Shown here one piece after another: positions 44,779 through 53,139 of a stretch of 64,000 nucleotides of DNA. The notes beneath the pieces are model-generated. The model was not told the origin of the DNA. It worked only from the letters and a program-made list of their open reading frames with translations, and did not search any database. How positions within the stretch are numbered: the stretch's first letter is position 1; each line of letters begins with the position of its first letter. The stretch is from Alkalihalobacillus sp. FSL W8-0930 (lineage in GTDB: Bacteria > Bacillota > Bacilli > Bacillales > Bacillaceae_D). Position numbers and translations under genes: made by a program. Location: positions 434,001 to 498,000 of the forward strand of contig CP150183.1 of NCBI GenBank assembly GCA_037965595.1. The letters run 5' to 3'.

Positions 44779-45306
44779 GTGACAAAAAGAAAATGGATTT
44801 CGCTTGGGATTGCCATTGTGGCTTTAATTGGGATTGCGATCTACTTTGTTGGATTTCATCCAACGCCTTCAGAGCGCGCGTTTGATAAAGGGCTTACATA
44901 TGTAAAGGAACAAAACGTTTCCATCCTTCAAATTCATAAGAAGCAAGAGCATGGTCCTTCTGTTTTTTTCTTCAGTGATACCGATCAAGTTGGGATGATT
45001 GAGGCGGCACCGGGAGAGGACTTGATTCAGGCAAAGGCACAAAAGAACAATGTGGCCGATGGAATCACTTTAGTCTCTTTAGCAGGAATTGAAAGACATA
45101 GTGGCATTCTTCTAGAACGAGAGGATGCAGCGGAGATTGAGCTTGTTACGTTTAAAGAAGACGAGGAAGAGCTTGCTCAGTTTGAAATAGAAGAGGACGA
45201 CGGCGATTATAGTGGATACTTAGATCAAAGCAGGAGCCTTTCTGATTTTAATGTAATCTCGCTAACGAAAACAAATGGTGAGATGGAAGTCATAATAATC
45301 GATTGA
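44779..45306 (+). CDS. Membrane-anchored protein of unknown function
   Basis: 175-aa protein. An N-terminal membrane anchor (WISLGIAIVALIGIAIYFVG, about residues 6-25) is followed by an extracellular, acidic domain; the region around residues 125-150 is Glu/Asp-rich (FKEDEEELAQFEIEEDDGD). No family recognised. GTG start with GGGGAG 6 nt upstream. Next gene starts 10 bp after the stop, so it is probably in an operon with the DUF4269 and cyclophilin genes. Confidence 0.7.
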   Translation: MTKRKWISLGIAIVALIGIAIYFVGFHPTPSERAFDKGLTYVKEQNVSILQIHKKQEHGPSVFFFSDTDQVGMIEAAPGEDLIQAKAQKNNVADGITLVSLAGIERHSGILLEREDAAEIELVTFKEDEEELAQFEIEEDDGDYSGYLDQSRSLSDFNVISLTKTNGEMEVIIID

Positions 45307-45316
45307 GGAGAGTGGA

Positions 45317-45850
45317 ATGATCTCACTGGATTCCCTAAGAGAAGGAACAAAGAAACAGCAGTCGGTCTATCGGGTGATTCAACACCTACATCTCATGGAA
45401 TCGTGGTCCATGTATTCTCCTGTTTTATGCGGAACGATTCCAATCGATATTGATTTAGAAACATCTGATTTGGATATCATTATGGAAATGGATAGCTCTC
45501 TTCATGTTGAAGTGCAGCAAGAGATGAAGAGGCTTTATGGAGATCTTCAAGGCTTTCGCACGAAGCGCTACAAAGTGAGAGGCATTCCTACTCTTAAAAC
45601 AAACTTTACGTATCAAGGGTTTGAGTTTGAATTATTCGCTCAGCCTGTTCCTGTAAAAGAACAGAATGCCTATGTTCACATGGTGATTGAGGCCGCTCTT
45701 CTAAAAGGAGATGATACCATGCGAGAGCAAATCCTTACGTTGAAGAGAGCTGGAATGAAAACAGAGCCTGCTTTTTGTGAAGTGCTTGGACTACAGGGAG
45801 ACGCGTATCACGAATTGATTCAGTATGGTAAAAAACAAGGAATAATCTAA
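45317..45850 (+). CDS. DUF4269 nucleotidyltransferase-like protein
   Basis: 177-aa DUF4269 protein. The stretch LCGTIPIDIDLETSDLDIIME near residues 35-55 resembles a nucleotidyltransferase (MNT/KNT-like) active-site loop with spaced acidic residues, and the C-terminal helices are typical of the family. Function unknown. Ribosome binding site GAGGAGAG. Co-transcribed with its neighbours. Confidence 0.8.
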   Translation: MISLDSLREGTKKQQSVYRVIQHLHLMESWSMYSPVLCGTIPIDIDLETSDLDIIMEMDSSLHVEVQQEMKRLYGDLQGFRTKRYKVRGIPTLKTNFTYQGFEFELFAQPVPVKEQNAYVHMVIEAALLKGDDTMREQILTLKRAGMKTEPAFCEVLGLQGDAYHELIQYGKKQGII

Positions 45851-45865
45851 GGAGTGGAACTCAGT

Positions 45866-46480
45866 ATGAAATGGACAAAAACAGTAGCTGCGGCTATCAT
45901 GACAAGCCTATTTATCATAAGTGGTTGTGGAACATCAGGGCCAGATGAAAATGAAGATGCATCGACTGCAAATGAAGTTGACATTGACCTTGAAAATCCA
46001 ACGGTTGTGACAATGACGATGGAAAACGGGGGAGAGGTTGTCATGGAGCTCTATCCTGATGTTGCACCAAAAACGGTAGAAAACTTTGTGAAACTCGCAA
46101 GTGACGGCTTTTATAACGGATTAACCTTTCACCGAGTGATCCCCGGATTTATGATTCAGGGAGGAGACCCGGATGGTAATGGTACAGGTGGCCCAGATCA
46201 CTCAGTTGAAGGTGAGTTCTCAAGTAATGGATTTGAGAATGATTTAAGTCACGAACGCGGAGTCGTTTCCATGGCACGCAGTCAGGACCCTGATTCAGCA
46301 GGAAGTCAGTTCTTTATTGTAGTGGACGACTCAACGTTCCTTGATGGAGAGTATGCGGCGTTTGGTAAGGTGACAGAGGGTATGGATGTTGTGGATGAAA
46401 TTGTATCTGTTGAAACAGACGGTAGCGACAAACCAGTTGAAGGTCAAGAACAAGTAATTGAGACGATTACTGTTCAATAA
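45866..46480 (+). CDS. Cyclophilin-type peptidyl-prolyl isomerase, lipoprotein
   Basis: 204-aa surface-anchored PPIase. Lipoprotein signal with lipobox IISGCG (Cys about residue 20), an acidic linker, then a compact cyclophilin domain: PKTVENFVKLASDGFYNGLTF, FHRVIPGFMIQGGDPDGNGTG (catalytic Arg/Phe/Gln), and SAGSQFFIV. It would help fold exported proteins. ATG 45866 is chosen over GTG 45854 because AAGGAGTGG is then 8 nt away. It ends at a strong terminator. Confidence 0.92.
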   Translation: MKWTKTVAAAIMTSLFIISGCGTSGPDENEDASTANEVDIDLENPTVVTMTMENGGEVVMELYPDVAPKTVENFVKLASDGFYNGLTFHRVIPGFMIQGGDPDGNGTGGPDHSVEGEFSSNGFENDLSHERGVVSMARSQDPDSAGSQFFIVVDDSTFLDGEYAAFGKVTEGMDVVDEIVSVETDGSDKPVEGQEQVIETITVQ

Positions 46481-46486
46481 TGATTG

Positions 46487-46527
46487 AAGAACCACCTTTT
46501 CAAAAAAGAAAAGGTGGTTCTTTTTTT
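46487..46527. terminator. Bidirectional terminator
   Basis: AAGAACCACCTTTTC, short A-rich loop, GAAAAGGTGGTTCTT, then T run; lies between convergent genes. Confidence 0.9.
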
Positions 46528-47029
46528 ATGGATTCAGGGGCTTTTCATAAAAGTAAAAGGGATTTTTTCGTTCGGGAAACGTTCGTTCACCTACAAAGGT
46601 ATAGTGGTGTTTTGTAAATAGTTCTTGTGCCTTACGATTTAACGAATACGTGTCTACCTTCATGGACGTCATACCATTCTCAATCGCATAGCTTTCGGCA
46701 AAGGTTATAAGTTTTGAAGCAATCCCTTTTTTTCGAATCATCGGGTTTACCACTAATCGATGAAAAATCATTGCCTGCTCAACAGGTTGATGCCATTCGA
46801 ATTCTTTATATGCATTGGAGAACTGTTGATCAATTGTGATTGATCCAGCGACCTCCCCATCAAGAATATATACGAAAATGGACTCGTTCATTACATCATT
46901 TTGAAAGTCACTAGCCAGTGGATAAAATTCATCCCACTGATCGTTTCGTTCTTCTTTCATTATGTCAACAGTTTCTGATGCCATTTTCGCTAAATATTGG
47001 ATGTCTGTAGATTGTCCTGAGCGTATCAT
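46526..47029 (-). CDS. GNAT-family N-acetyltransferase
   Basis: 167-aa single-domain acetyltransferase. The acetyl-CoA-binding motif is LVVNPMIRKKGIASKLITFAESYA near residues 90-113, and the C-terminus (KVDTYSLNRKAQELFTKHHYTFVGER) is typical of the family. A substrate cannot be named. The start ATG 47029 follows GAGGTGAC on the minus strand. Confidence 0.87.
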   Translation of the reverse strand: MIRSGQSTDIQYLAKMASETVDIMKEERNDQWDEFYPLASDFQNDVMNESIFVYILDGEVAGSITIDQQFSNAYKEFEWHQPVEQAMIFHRLVVNPMIRKKGIASKLITFAESYAIENGMTSMKVDTYSLNRKAQELFTKHHYTFVGERTFPERKNPFYFYEKPLNP

Positions 47030-47176
47030 GATGTCACCTCAAAAAAATAATATGTTCCAATTAAATGTATCACAGACCTTTTAGAATGTCTGTGTCTTGG
47101 CTTTTATCTCGCTATTGTACCGTATATTAGAAAAATACTGATTAATAATATATTTACTTAACAAAGTTTCATCAGG

Positions 47177-47205
47177 TTGACATGTATATATACGAGGTGT
47201 ATATT
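47177..47205 (+). promoter_or_regulatory. Strong SigA promoter of malic enzyme operon
   Basis: TTGACA (47177-47182), 17-bp spacer, TATATT (47200-47205), 55 bp before the GTG. The AT-rich region upstream (47090-47175) could hold a regulator site; none was identified. Confidence 0.75.
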
Positions 47206-47260
47206 TTGTGTCCCGAAGTAATAAGGAGTCATCCTTAAATTTACGAAAGAAGGTCCTATT

Positions 47261-48970
47261 GTGAATTCAACACAGGAATTATCTAAAGAAATGACCAAAA
47301 CCGCTTTAAAAGGGAAGGATCTATTAATGGATCCAAGCCTGAATAAAGGGGTTGCTTTTACGGAAGATGAACGAAAAGAATTAGAACTAGAGGGGCTACT
47401 TCCTCCAACTGTTCTAACGATCAAGGAACAAAGCGATCGTGCATATGAACAGTTTTTAGCGCAACCAACAAATCTTCGGAAGAATGTTGTATTAAGTGAT
47501 TTAGCGAATCGGAACCGAGTGTTATTTTATCGCTTGTTTAGCGAACACATCGCTGAAATGCTACCTATTGTTTATACACCGACTGTAGGGACGGCGATTC
47601 AAGAATATAGCCACGAATATTACCGTCCCGAGGGATTATACCTTTCCATTAATAACGTTGAGGGAATCTCAAAGGCATTTGAGAATATAGATCTTGGTCC
47701 AGATGATATAGATATCATTGTTGCAACGGATTCAGAAAGTATCCTTGGAATAGGGGATTGGGGCATAGGTGGAATTAAGATTGCGATTGGAAAGCTGGCT
47801 GTGTATACTGCGGCAGCTGGAATTGATCCAAGTCGAGTATTAGCTGTTGTCTTGGATGCTGGTACCAATAATCAAAAACTGCTCGATGACCCTTTATATA
47901 TTGGTGAACGTCATGAACGTGTTCGCGGAGAAAAATATGATCAGTTTATCTCTGCTTATGTTGAAGAAGCACTAAAGAAATTTCCTAGTGCATTGCTTCA
48001 CTGGGAGGATTTTGGTGGTGCAAATGCTCGTAAAATCATTGATGACTACAAGGAATCTGTTCTGAACTTTAACGACGACATTCAAGGGACAGGTGCTGTG
48101 ACATTGTCTGCAATTGTCTCAGCATTAAAAGTAACGGGTGAACCGATAGAAAAGCAACGAGTAGTTGTCTTTGGACCGGGGTCAGCTGGAATTGGGAATG
48201 CTGATCAGATTGTTGGAGCAATGAGTTTGAATGGAATCACGGAAGAGGCTGCGTACCAACAATTCTGGGCGGTCGATCAATTCGGACTGCTGACAGAAAA
48301 TAGAGGAAACACAGCAGACTTCCACAAACCATATCTGCGTCCAGACTCTGAGGTAACCAATTGGGCTAGAAATAATGAAGGTCAAATTGAATTATTAAAA
48401 GTGATTAAACAAGTGAAGCCGACTATTCTTATTGGGACTTCTGGAACAACAGGTGCTTTTAGTGAAGAGATTGTGCGTGAAATGGCAGCTCATACTGAGC
48501 GACCGATCATCATGCCGATGTCTAATCCAACCCCGCTTGCAGAAGCCGTTCCAGAAGACTTAATCAAATGGACGGATGGGAAAGCTCTCATCGCAACGGG
48601 TAGCCCATTTTCTCCAGTAAGCTACAAAGGTGTAGACTATGAGATCGGTCAGGCGAATAATGCGTTTGTGTTCCCAGGACTCGGACTTGGAGCTGTTGTC
48701 GTAAAAGCAAAACTGTTTACGGAGAAAATGTTTGCTGCCTCTGCGGAAGCTGTAGCAAATGCCACAAAAGGATCTGGAGAAGGCGCAGCCATTCTGCCAA
48801 GAGTAGAGGATCTTCGGTCTGTATCGATAGATGTTGCAGTGGCTGTCGCTAAAGCAGCCATTGAGGATAACGTTGCTCAAATAACACCTGACAACATTGA
48901 AGAGGCAGTGAAGGAAGCAATGTGGGAACCAATCTATAAAACCATTGTATCCTCTAAAAAAGCTAACTAA
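47261..48970 (+). CDS. maeA: NAD-dependent malic enzyme
   Basis: 569-aa large-type malic enzyme, decarboxylating malate to pyruvate with NAD. Motifs: [16 protein letters not shown] near residue 103 (catalytic Tyr), [20 protein letters not shown] near 164, [31 protein letters not shown] near 272 and the NAD loop [15 protein letters not shown] near 305. Malolactic enzymes share this scaffold and cannot be fully excluded. Together with the next gene, a malate-type AEC carrier, it matches the B. subtilis maeA-ywkB pair. GTG start with AAGAAGGT upstream. Confidence 0.9.
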   Translation: MNSTQELSKEMTKTALKGKDLLMDPSLNKGVAFTEDERKELELEGLLPPTVLTIKEQSDRAYEQFLAQPTNLRKNVVLSDLANRNRVLFYRLFSEHIAEMLPIVYTPTVGTAIQEYSHEYYRPEGLYLSINNVEGISKAFENIDLGPDDIDIIVATDSESILGIGDWGIGGIKIAIGKLAVYTAAAGIDPSRVLAVVLDAGTNNQKLLDDPLYIGERHERVRGEKYDQFISAYVEEALKKFPSALLHWEDFGGANARKIIDDYKESVLNFNDDIQGTGAVTLSAIVSALKVTGEPIEKQRVVVFGPGSAGIGNADQIVGAMSLNGITEEAAYQQFWAVDQFGLLTENRGNTADFHKPYLRPDSEVTNWARNNEGQIELLKVIKQVKPTILIGTSGTTGAFSEEIVREMAAHTERPIIMPMSNPTPLAEAVPEDLIKWTDGKALIATGSPFSPVSYKGVDYEIGQANNAFVFPGLGLGAVVVKAKLFTEKMFAASAEAVANATKGSGEGAAILPRVEDLRSVSIDVAVAVAKAAIEDNVAQITPDNIEEAVKEAMWEPIYKTIVSSKKAN

Positions 48971-48987
48971 AATTGGAGTCCTGAAAA

Positions 48988-49935
48988 GTGGGAATAAGTG
49001 AAATCTTCATCATCCTGATACCAATATTCTTCGTTATTTTGCTAGGGTATCTTGCAGGATATTTAAATGTATTTGATAAACATTCATCAAAGGGAATTAA
49101 CACACTCGTTACAAAGTTTGCCTTACCAGCTCACTTATTTGTTGGTGTCACAACAACACCAAGAGATGTCCTGATTGCCCAATGGCCGTTTTTAATCGCA
49201 TTAGTGCTTGGAATCTTTGTTTTTTATCTTGTGATTTATATGATCATGAAGTTTGGATTTAAGTTCACTCTTTCGAATGCGGCTATGTTTTCATTGAACT
49301 CCGCACAACCAACGTTTGCGTTTATGGGTATCCCTGTATTAGGTAGCTTATTTGGTTCAGAAGTAGTAGCTGTTCCAATTGCTGTAACTGGAATTGTTGT
49401 GAATGCACTACTTGATCCAACAGCAACCATTATGGGAACGATAGGTCAAAGAGAAAAAGTAGAAAATGAAAAGATGGGGAAAGTGATTGTTAAAACCTTT
49501 GCGCACGGACTACGTGAGCCATTAGCGCTTGTTCCGTTGATTGCAGTGGTCCTTACCCTACTTGGTTTTCATGCACCTGGTATACTTGCTGATTCGTTTA
49601 ATGAGATTGGCGATGTGACGTCGGGTGTTGCACTTTTTGCAGTTGGTGTAACAGTAGGAATTAGAAAGATTAGTTTTAATTTGTCTGCTTTCAGTATTGC
49701 GACCTTAAAAACAATCATTCAGCCAGCGCTAATGTTTTTCATTGCATGGGCGATGGGAATGTCGCAAGAAGATACGACGATGTTAGTCCTGCTCGTTGCC
49801 TTCCCTGGATCAGCAGTTGCTGCTATGATTGCCGTTCGTTTTGAATCAATGGAAGCTGAAGCGGGTTCTGCCTTTGTGTTAAGTGCCATTATTTCTGTAT
49901 TGACCTTACCTTTCTTAATTTCACTTCTGATGTGA
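48988..49935 (+). CDS. AEC-family transporter (malate permease-like, YwkB)
   Basis: 315-aa auxin-efflux-carrier-family transporter with ten predicted helices in two halves. It shows NSAQPTFAFMGIPVLGSLFG near residue 107 and VAFPGSAVAAMIAVRFE near 270, typical of malate/malonate AEC carriers. The gene lies 17 bp after the malic enzyme, so malate uptake and decarboxylation are co-expressed. GTG start with GGAGTCC upstream. Confidence 0.88.
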   Translation: MGISEIFIILIPIFFVILLGYLAGYLNVFDKHSSKGINTLVTKFALPAHLFVGVTTTPRDVLIAQWPFLIALVLGIFVFYLVIYMIMKFGFKFTLSNAAMFSLNSAQPTFAFMGIPVLGSLFGSEVVAVPIAVTGIVVNALLDPTATIMGTIGQREKVENEKMGKVIVKTFAHGLREPLALVPLIAVVLTLLGFHAPGILADSFNEIGDVTSGVALFAVGVTVGIRKISFNLSAFSIATLKTIIQPALMFFIAWAMGMSQEDTTMLVLLVAFPGSAVAAMIAVRFESMEAEAGSAFVLSAIISVLTLPFLISLLM

Positions 49936-49947
49936 GTGAAGACAAAC

Positions 49948-49990
49948 AAAAAGCCTTCAAAAATGATCAACATTTTTGGAGGCTTTTTGC
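49948..49990 (+). terminator. Terminator of malic enzyme operon
   Basis: 18-nt arms (49948-49965 and 49971-49988) with AAAAAGCC/GGCTTTTT ends and loop ATCAA; T run follows. Confidence 0.88.
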
Positions 49991-50013
49991 TTTTTAATTC
50001 AGCTTGAACGTAT

Positions 50014-50039
50014 TGGAACTTTTTTCATGCTGGTGCGTA
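50014..50039 (+). promoter_or_regulatory. SigW-type promoter of yxjI-like gene
   Basis: TGGAAC (50014-50019), exactly 16 bp, CGTA (50036-50039). One mismatch to the SigW minus-35. yxjI is a SigW-regulon gene in B. subtilis. Confidence 0.75.
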
Positions 50040-50070
50040 AATAAACACAGAAAAGAAAGGATGTGGCGAA

Positions 50071-50571
50071 ATGGACTTATATATTAAACAACGGATCTTC
50101 ACGTTTAATGACCAGTTTACTGTGGCTGACATGCAAGGAAATCAATTATATGACGTACAAGGGAAATTCTTCTCATTCGGAGACCAATTAACAATTTCCG
50201 AAGTAGGTGGTTCTAACCAAATTCAAATTAAACAGAAACTCGCCTCTTGGATGCCACGTTACTTAATTGAACAGGATGGCCAGGTTATTTGTGAGGTGGT
50301 TAAGAAATTTACTTTCTTCAAAGCAAACTTTGATATTCTTCCATACAATTGGGTGGTAGAAGGGGATGTGTTTAACCATCAGTACATTTTGAGGGACGGT
50401 ACAACAGAGATGATGAGCGTTCAAAAAGAATGGCTATCCTGGGGTGATACGTACCACGTTACCATTCACAAAGACGAGCACGTATTGCCTTGTTTAGCGA
50501 TTATGATTGTGCTTGATATGGTTCTGCATAATAAGAAGAATAATAATAATTCATTTATTCATAATCAATGA
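50071..50571 (+). CDS. yxjI: LURP-one/tubby-like protein (YxjI family)
   Basis: 166-aa LURP-one-related protein, a tubby-like beta-barrel fold. Family pattern: MDLYIKQRIFTFNDQFTVAD at the start, VQGKFFSFGDQLTI near 35, IKQKLASWMPRYLI near 61, and repeated short beta strands. These proteins may bind membrane lipids; function unknown. The C-terminus is Asn/Lys-rich (HNKKNNNNSF). Expression from the SigW-type promoter suggests an envelope-stress role. No clear terminator follows; a repeat array begins 18 bp after the stop. Confidence 0.85.
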   Translation: MDLYIKQRIFTFNDQFTVADMQGNQLYDVQGKFFSFGDQLTISEVGGSNQIQIKQKLASWMPRYLIEQDGQVICEVVKKFTFFKANFDILPYNWVVEGDVFNHQYILRDGTTEMMSVQKEWLSWGDTYHVTIHKDEHVLPCLAIMIVLDMVLHNKKNNNNSFIHNQ

Positions 50572-50589
50572 GATAGTATATTCCGGATT

Positions 50590-50890
50590 AAGAAGGATGA
50601 GTGTGGATTTAAGAACGAGAGCGTTAGCCAGAAGAAGGGGAAGGAAACCAAGAAGCAAAGCACCTTAGCAAGAACAACGAGAAAAGTACCAAGCCCAGAG
50701 CCCACTCCACCAAGAAACGGGTGCTGATAACAAGAAAGGCGGGCGGGCAACTAAGCTCGCCCCTTTGATATCAAGAAGAGTGAGTTCCGGACTCAGAAGA
50801 GTAAGAGCGGCACCAAGAAGAATGAAAACTCAACCAAGACCCTACAGCGTTAGCGGAAGGACCACCAAGCCCAGCACTCGGCAGCGGGGC
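50590..50890 (+). repeat. Degenerate 20-21-bp purine-rich tandem repeat, about 13 units
   Basis: Units begin AAGAA and tend to end ACC (consensus like AAGAAnnnnGAGnnnnnnACC). Starting at AAGAAGGATGAG near 50590, I counted unit lengths 21, 19, 20, 20, 21, 21, 20, about 41 (double), 22, 20, 21, 21 and 21. The double unit contains a hairpin (GGGCGGGC ... GCTCGCCC), and the last part carries AAGCCC/GGGCTTG then TTTTT near 50870-50897, which may serve as a terminator. No convincing coding frame; it fills the 330-bp gap between yxjI and the tetR gene. Confidence 0.7.
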
Positions 50891-50902
50891 TTGTTTTTAC
50901 GT

Positions 50903-51490
50903 TTATGGCGCAAGTGTTTGATACATATAGGTGTAGAACTGCTCCTTGAGTTTAGGTGTTCTCTCCGGCGAGATAATATGCATGACCCTTAACCCATAAG
51001 AGTACGTCAAAAAAGAGGAGGCACAAAGGACTGGGTCAACGTTTGAGTCAATGACTCCCCCCATTTGTCCAGCTTTAATCCAACTTACTGCTTGGCTCTC
51101 ACTAAATGTATAAAAGTTCTCTAAAACCTTTTCTACCTGAGGATTGTCCTTCTTACTAAGAAGATATGTGAAAATGGCGTTCGTTACATCTTCTTCATCC
51201 AAAAAGAAGGTTAATCCCTCTGTTATAGCTGAAAGAGGTTCTTCTAGTCGGGTACAATTGTCTTCTAAAATAGACCAGAACGTAGCATCGATTTTACTAA
51301 TATGACTCTGCAGTAACATACCAAATAATTCGTCTTTACTGCTCACATAATGATAAATCGCGCCTTTTGAAACAGCTGACTGCTCCATAATCATTTTTAA
51401 AGTGGTATTCGCACACCCGTGTTCTTTAATAAGCTGCTCTGTTTGAGCTAAGATATGTAGCAAGCTAGCTGGTAGTTTTGGAGTCTCCAT
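50903..51490 (-). CDS. TetR/AcrR-family repressor, divergent from DUF4188 gene
   Basis: 195-aa TetR regulator with an N-terminal helix-turn-helix (NTTLKMIMEQSAVSKGAIYH and YVSSKDELFGMLLQ, about residues 25-60). The start used is ATG 51490, 13 nt after AAAGG; ATG 51511 is an alternative with no ribosome binding site. Between it and the divergent DUF4188 gene lie two ACCGAC/GTCGGT palindromes, its likely operators. Typically such repressors answer to aromatic or lipophilic compounds. Confidence 0.88.
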   Translation of the reverse strand: METPKLPASLLHILAQTEQLIKEHGCANTTLKMIMEQSAVSKGAIYHYVSSKDELFGMLLQSHISKIDATFWSILEDNCTRLEEPLSAITEGLTFFLDEEDVTNAIFTYLLSKKDNPQVEKVLENFYTFSESQAVSWIKAGQMGGVIDSNVDPVLCASSFLTYSYGLRVMHIISPERTPKLKEQFYTYMYQTLAP

Positions 51491-51518
51491 AATAATAAAT
51501 AATCCTTTCATAAAGTTA

Positions 51519-51567
51519 TTGACAAACCGACGGTCGGTACTTTAATCTAAAACCGACCGTTGGTTTG
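51519..51567 (+). promoter_or_regulatory. Promoter with paired palindromic operators around the minus-10
   Basis: TTGACA (51519-51524), 16-bp spacer, TTTAAT (51541-51546). Arm CAAACCGACGGTCGGT (51523-51538) is inverted, with one mismatch, at 51552-51567, so the minus-10 lies in the 13-nt centre. Each arm holds a 13-bp palindrome ACCGAC-N-GTYGGT, centres 26 bp apart. Fits repression by the divergent TetR. Confidence 0.75.
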
Positions 51568-51619
51568 TTTAAGATTATCTTGCAAAGAGATTAAAGTCAA
51601 ATGGATAGGAGTGGGCAAT

Positions 51620-52036
51620 GTGAAATGGAATGAAGGAAGAGTGAAACCTGAAACTGATCAACCCATAACAATCTTTGTGATAGGAATCAAGATTAATAAG
51701 TTTTGGGCCGTGCATAAGTGGTTTAAGACATTTATGGCGATGGGACCAATGCTTACTGAACTATCCAAGCATAAGCAGGAGTTAGGCTTTTATCACTCAG
51801 AATTCAATTTAACCTGGCGCGGGGTAACACTGATTCAGTATTGGAAATCAGAAGAGGCGCTCATGAGTTATTCCAGGTCGCCTAAACATTTGCAGGCATG
51901 GAAACACTTTAACCAAAGAGTAGTTGCTGACTACAGCATTGGTATTTTCCATGAGGCATACAACGTTCCGGCTCATCAGTATCATTCTATTTTTGTTAAT
52001 ATGCCAGAGATGGGTTTAATGAAGGTACCAAGATAA
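51620..52036 (+). CDS. DUF4188 protein (monooxygenase-like, dimeric alpha/beta barrel type)
   Basis: 138-aa DUF4188 protein; the pattern FVIGIKINKFWAVHKWFKTF near 20-40 and TLIQYWKSEEALMSYSRSPKHLQAW near 75-100 is typical. These are small heme- or cofactor-free dimeric barrel proteins sometimes annotated as monooxygenases; the reaction is unproven. GTG 51620 has GGAGTG 7 nt upstream; the longer frame from 51560 would begin inside the operator. Its promoter carries the TetR operator pair, so it is the likely main target. Confidence 0.82.
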   Translation: MKWNEGRVKPETDQPITIFVIGIKINKFWAVHKWFKTFMAMGPMLTELSKHKQELGFYHSEFNLTWRGVTLIQYWKSEEALMSYSRSPKHLQAWKHFNQRVVADYSIGIFHEAYNVPAHQYHSIFVNMPEMGLMKVPR

Positions 52037-52110
52037 GATGAATTCAACGTGTACACTAACTAATTTCTGGGAATGGGTAAGCAGAAGCAAAGGAAGCGAG
52101 GAGAGATGGG

Positions 52111-53086
52111 ATGAACACTCGGGTCGGTCTACTGTTTACTGGTTTCTTACTGATAGGTTTAGTGGCGTGCGGAGACAATGATCAAACGGATACTTCAAAT
52201 GAAGAGAATGAGTCAGGTGACGAAACGGTTGTTCAAGAGCCAGCCATTGAAACCGATGCGGATCAAGAGGATGATGAAGAATCGGATGTTGCTGAAAGTG
52301 ACAACGAAGGGGAAGAGGAAGAAGGCCATTCTGATGTTCAAGAGCTTAAGAGATTCGATTCGAGCGAAGAACGAGAAGCTAAGACCACCAAAGAAGATGA
52401 ATATGTAGAAAATGGTTTGTTTGTCGGTGGTGAGATTACGGATGGCAAGGTCATTGATGATATGAATCATGGGATGCATGATGGATTTGAACGGCTTGTA
52501 CTGGATGTCTACGAAGGAAATTTTCAAGAAGTGAGAGGCCAAGCTGAGATGCCTAATTATTTTGAAGTAGCACTGGAATACTATCCTGCGAGGCTTGTTT
52601 ATACCTTAAATGGCATTCGTGATCAGGCTGACGAATTTCCGAGTTTTGACGAGTCTACTCTTTTTTCTTACATGGATATACTTCCTGTTTTTGATGATTC
52701 AGCGATGATACTTTCTTCTTATTTTAATGAATGAAAGCGTTGAATATGAAGTGTTTGAAATGCATGAGCCAGGAAAAATTGTTACGGATGTTCGATTGGT
52801 TGATGAGGATGAGCACCCTTCTGTATTTTCTGTGAGGACGAGGTCCATTCTTCCGGATGAAGAGACAGTGGAAGGGATTCAGCATTTTCTGAGCGATCTA
52901 GATTTCACTGAAAATGAACACGTACGAACCATTCATTCCACAGATGAAACGCTGTTTGTGGAAGAAGGATATTACCGGACAATGATAGAAGCTGAGGAAA
53001 GAGTTGCAGAGCTTCAAGATGGTTTGGACTTTGATCTTTATATTGAAGAGCGGGGGATGTTTGATCTACCTGAAATCATTGAATAA
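52111..53086 (+). pseudogene. Lipoprotein gene apparently split by a 4-bp duplication
   Basis: Two frames, 52111-52734 (207 aa) and 52727-53086 (119 aa), look like halves of one protein. The first has lipobox LVACG, a long acidic low-complexity linker (about residues 25-75) and the start of an AMIN-like beta domain (FERLVLDV ... ARLVYTLNG), and stops at FNE. The second resumes with NESVEYEVFEMHEPGKIVTDV, has no ribosome binding site, and continues the same fold. At the junction AATG is repeated (AATGAATGAAAGC); removing one copy restores a continuous frame. Either a recent frameshift or two translationally coupled genes. Confidence 0.65.
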
Positions 53087-53089
53087 CCA

Positions 53090-53130
53090 AAAAAGCGAGT
53101 GCCCTAATCAAAACGGGCACTCGCTTTTTC
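53090..53130. terminator. Bidirectional terminator between convergent genes
   Basis: AAAAAGCGAGTGCCC (53090-53104), 10-nt loop, GGGCACTCGCTTTTT (53115-53129). Confidence 0.92.
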
Positions 53131-53139
53131 GTATGAAGT

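Noticed and set aside
50565-50750. 61-aa minus-strand frame in the purine-rich array
   Set aside because: It reads through the degenerate repeat; low complexity (Phe/Leu-rich antisense of an AAGAA repeat) with no ribosome binding site.
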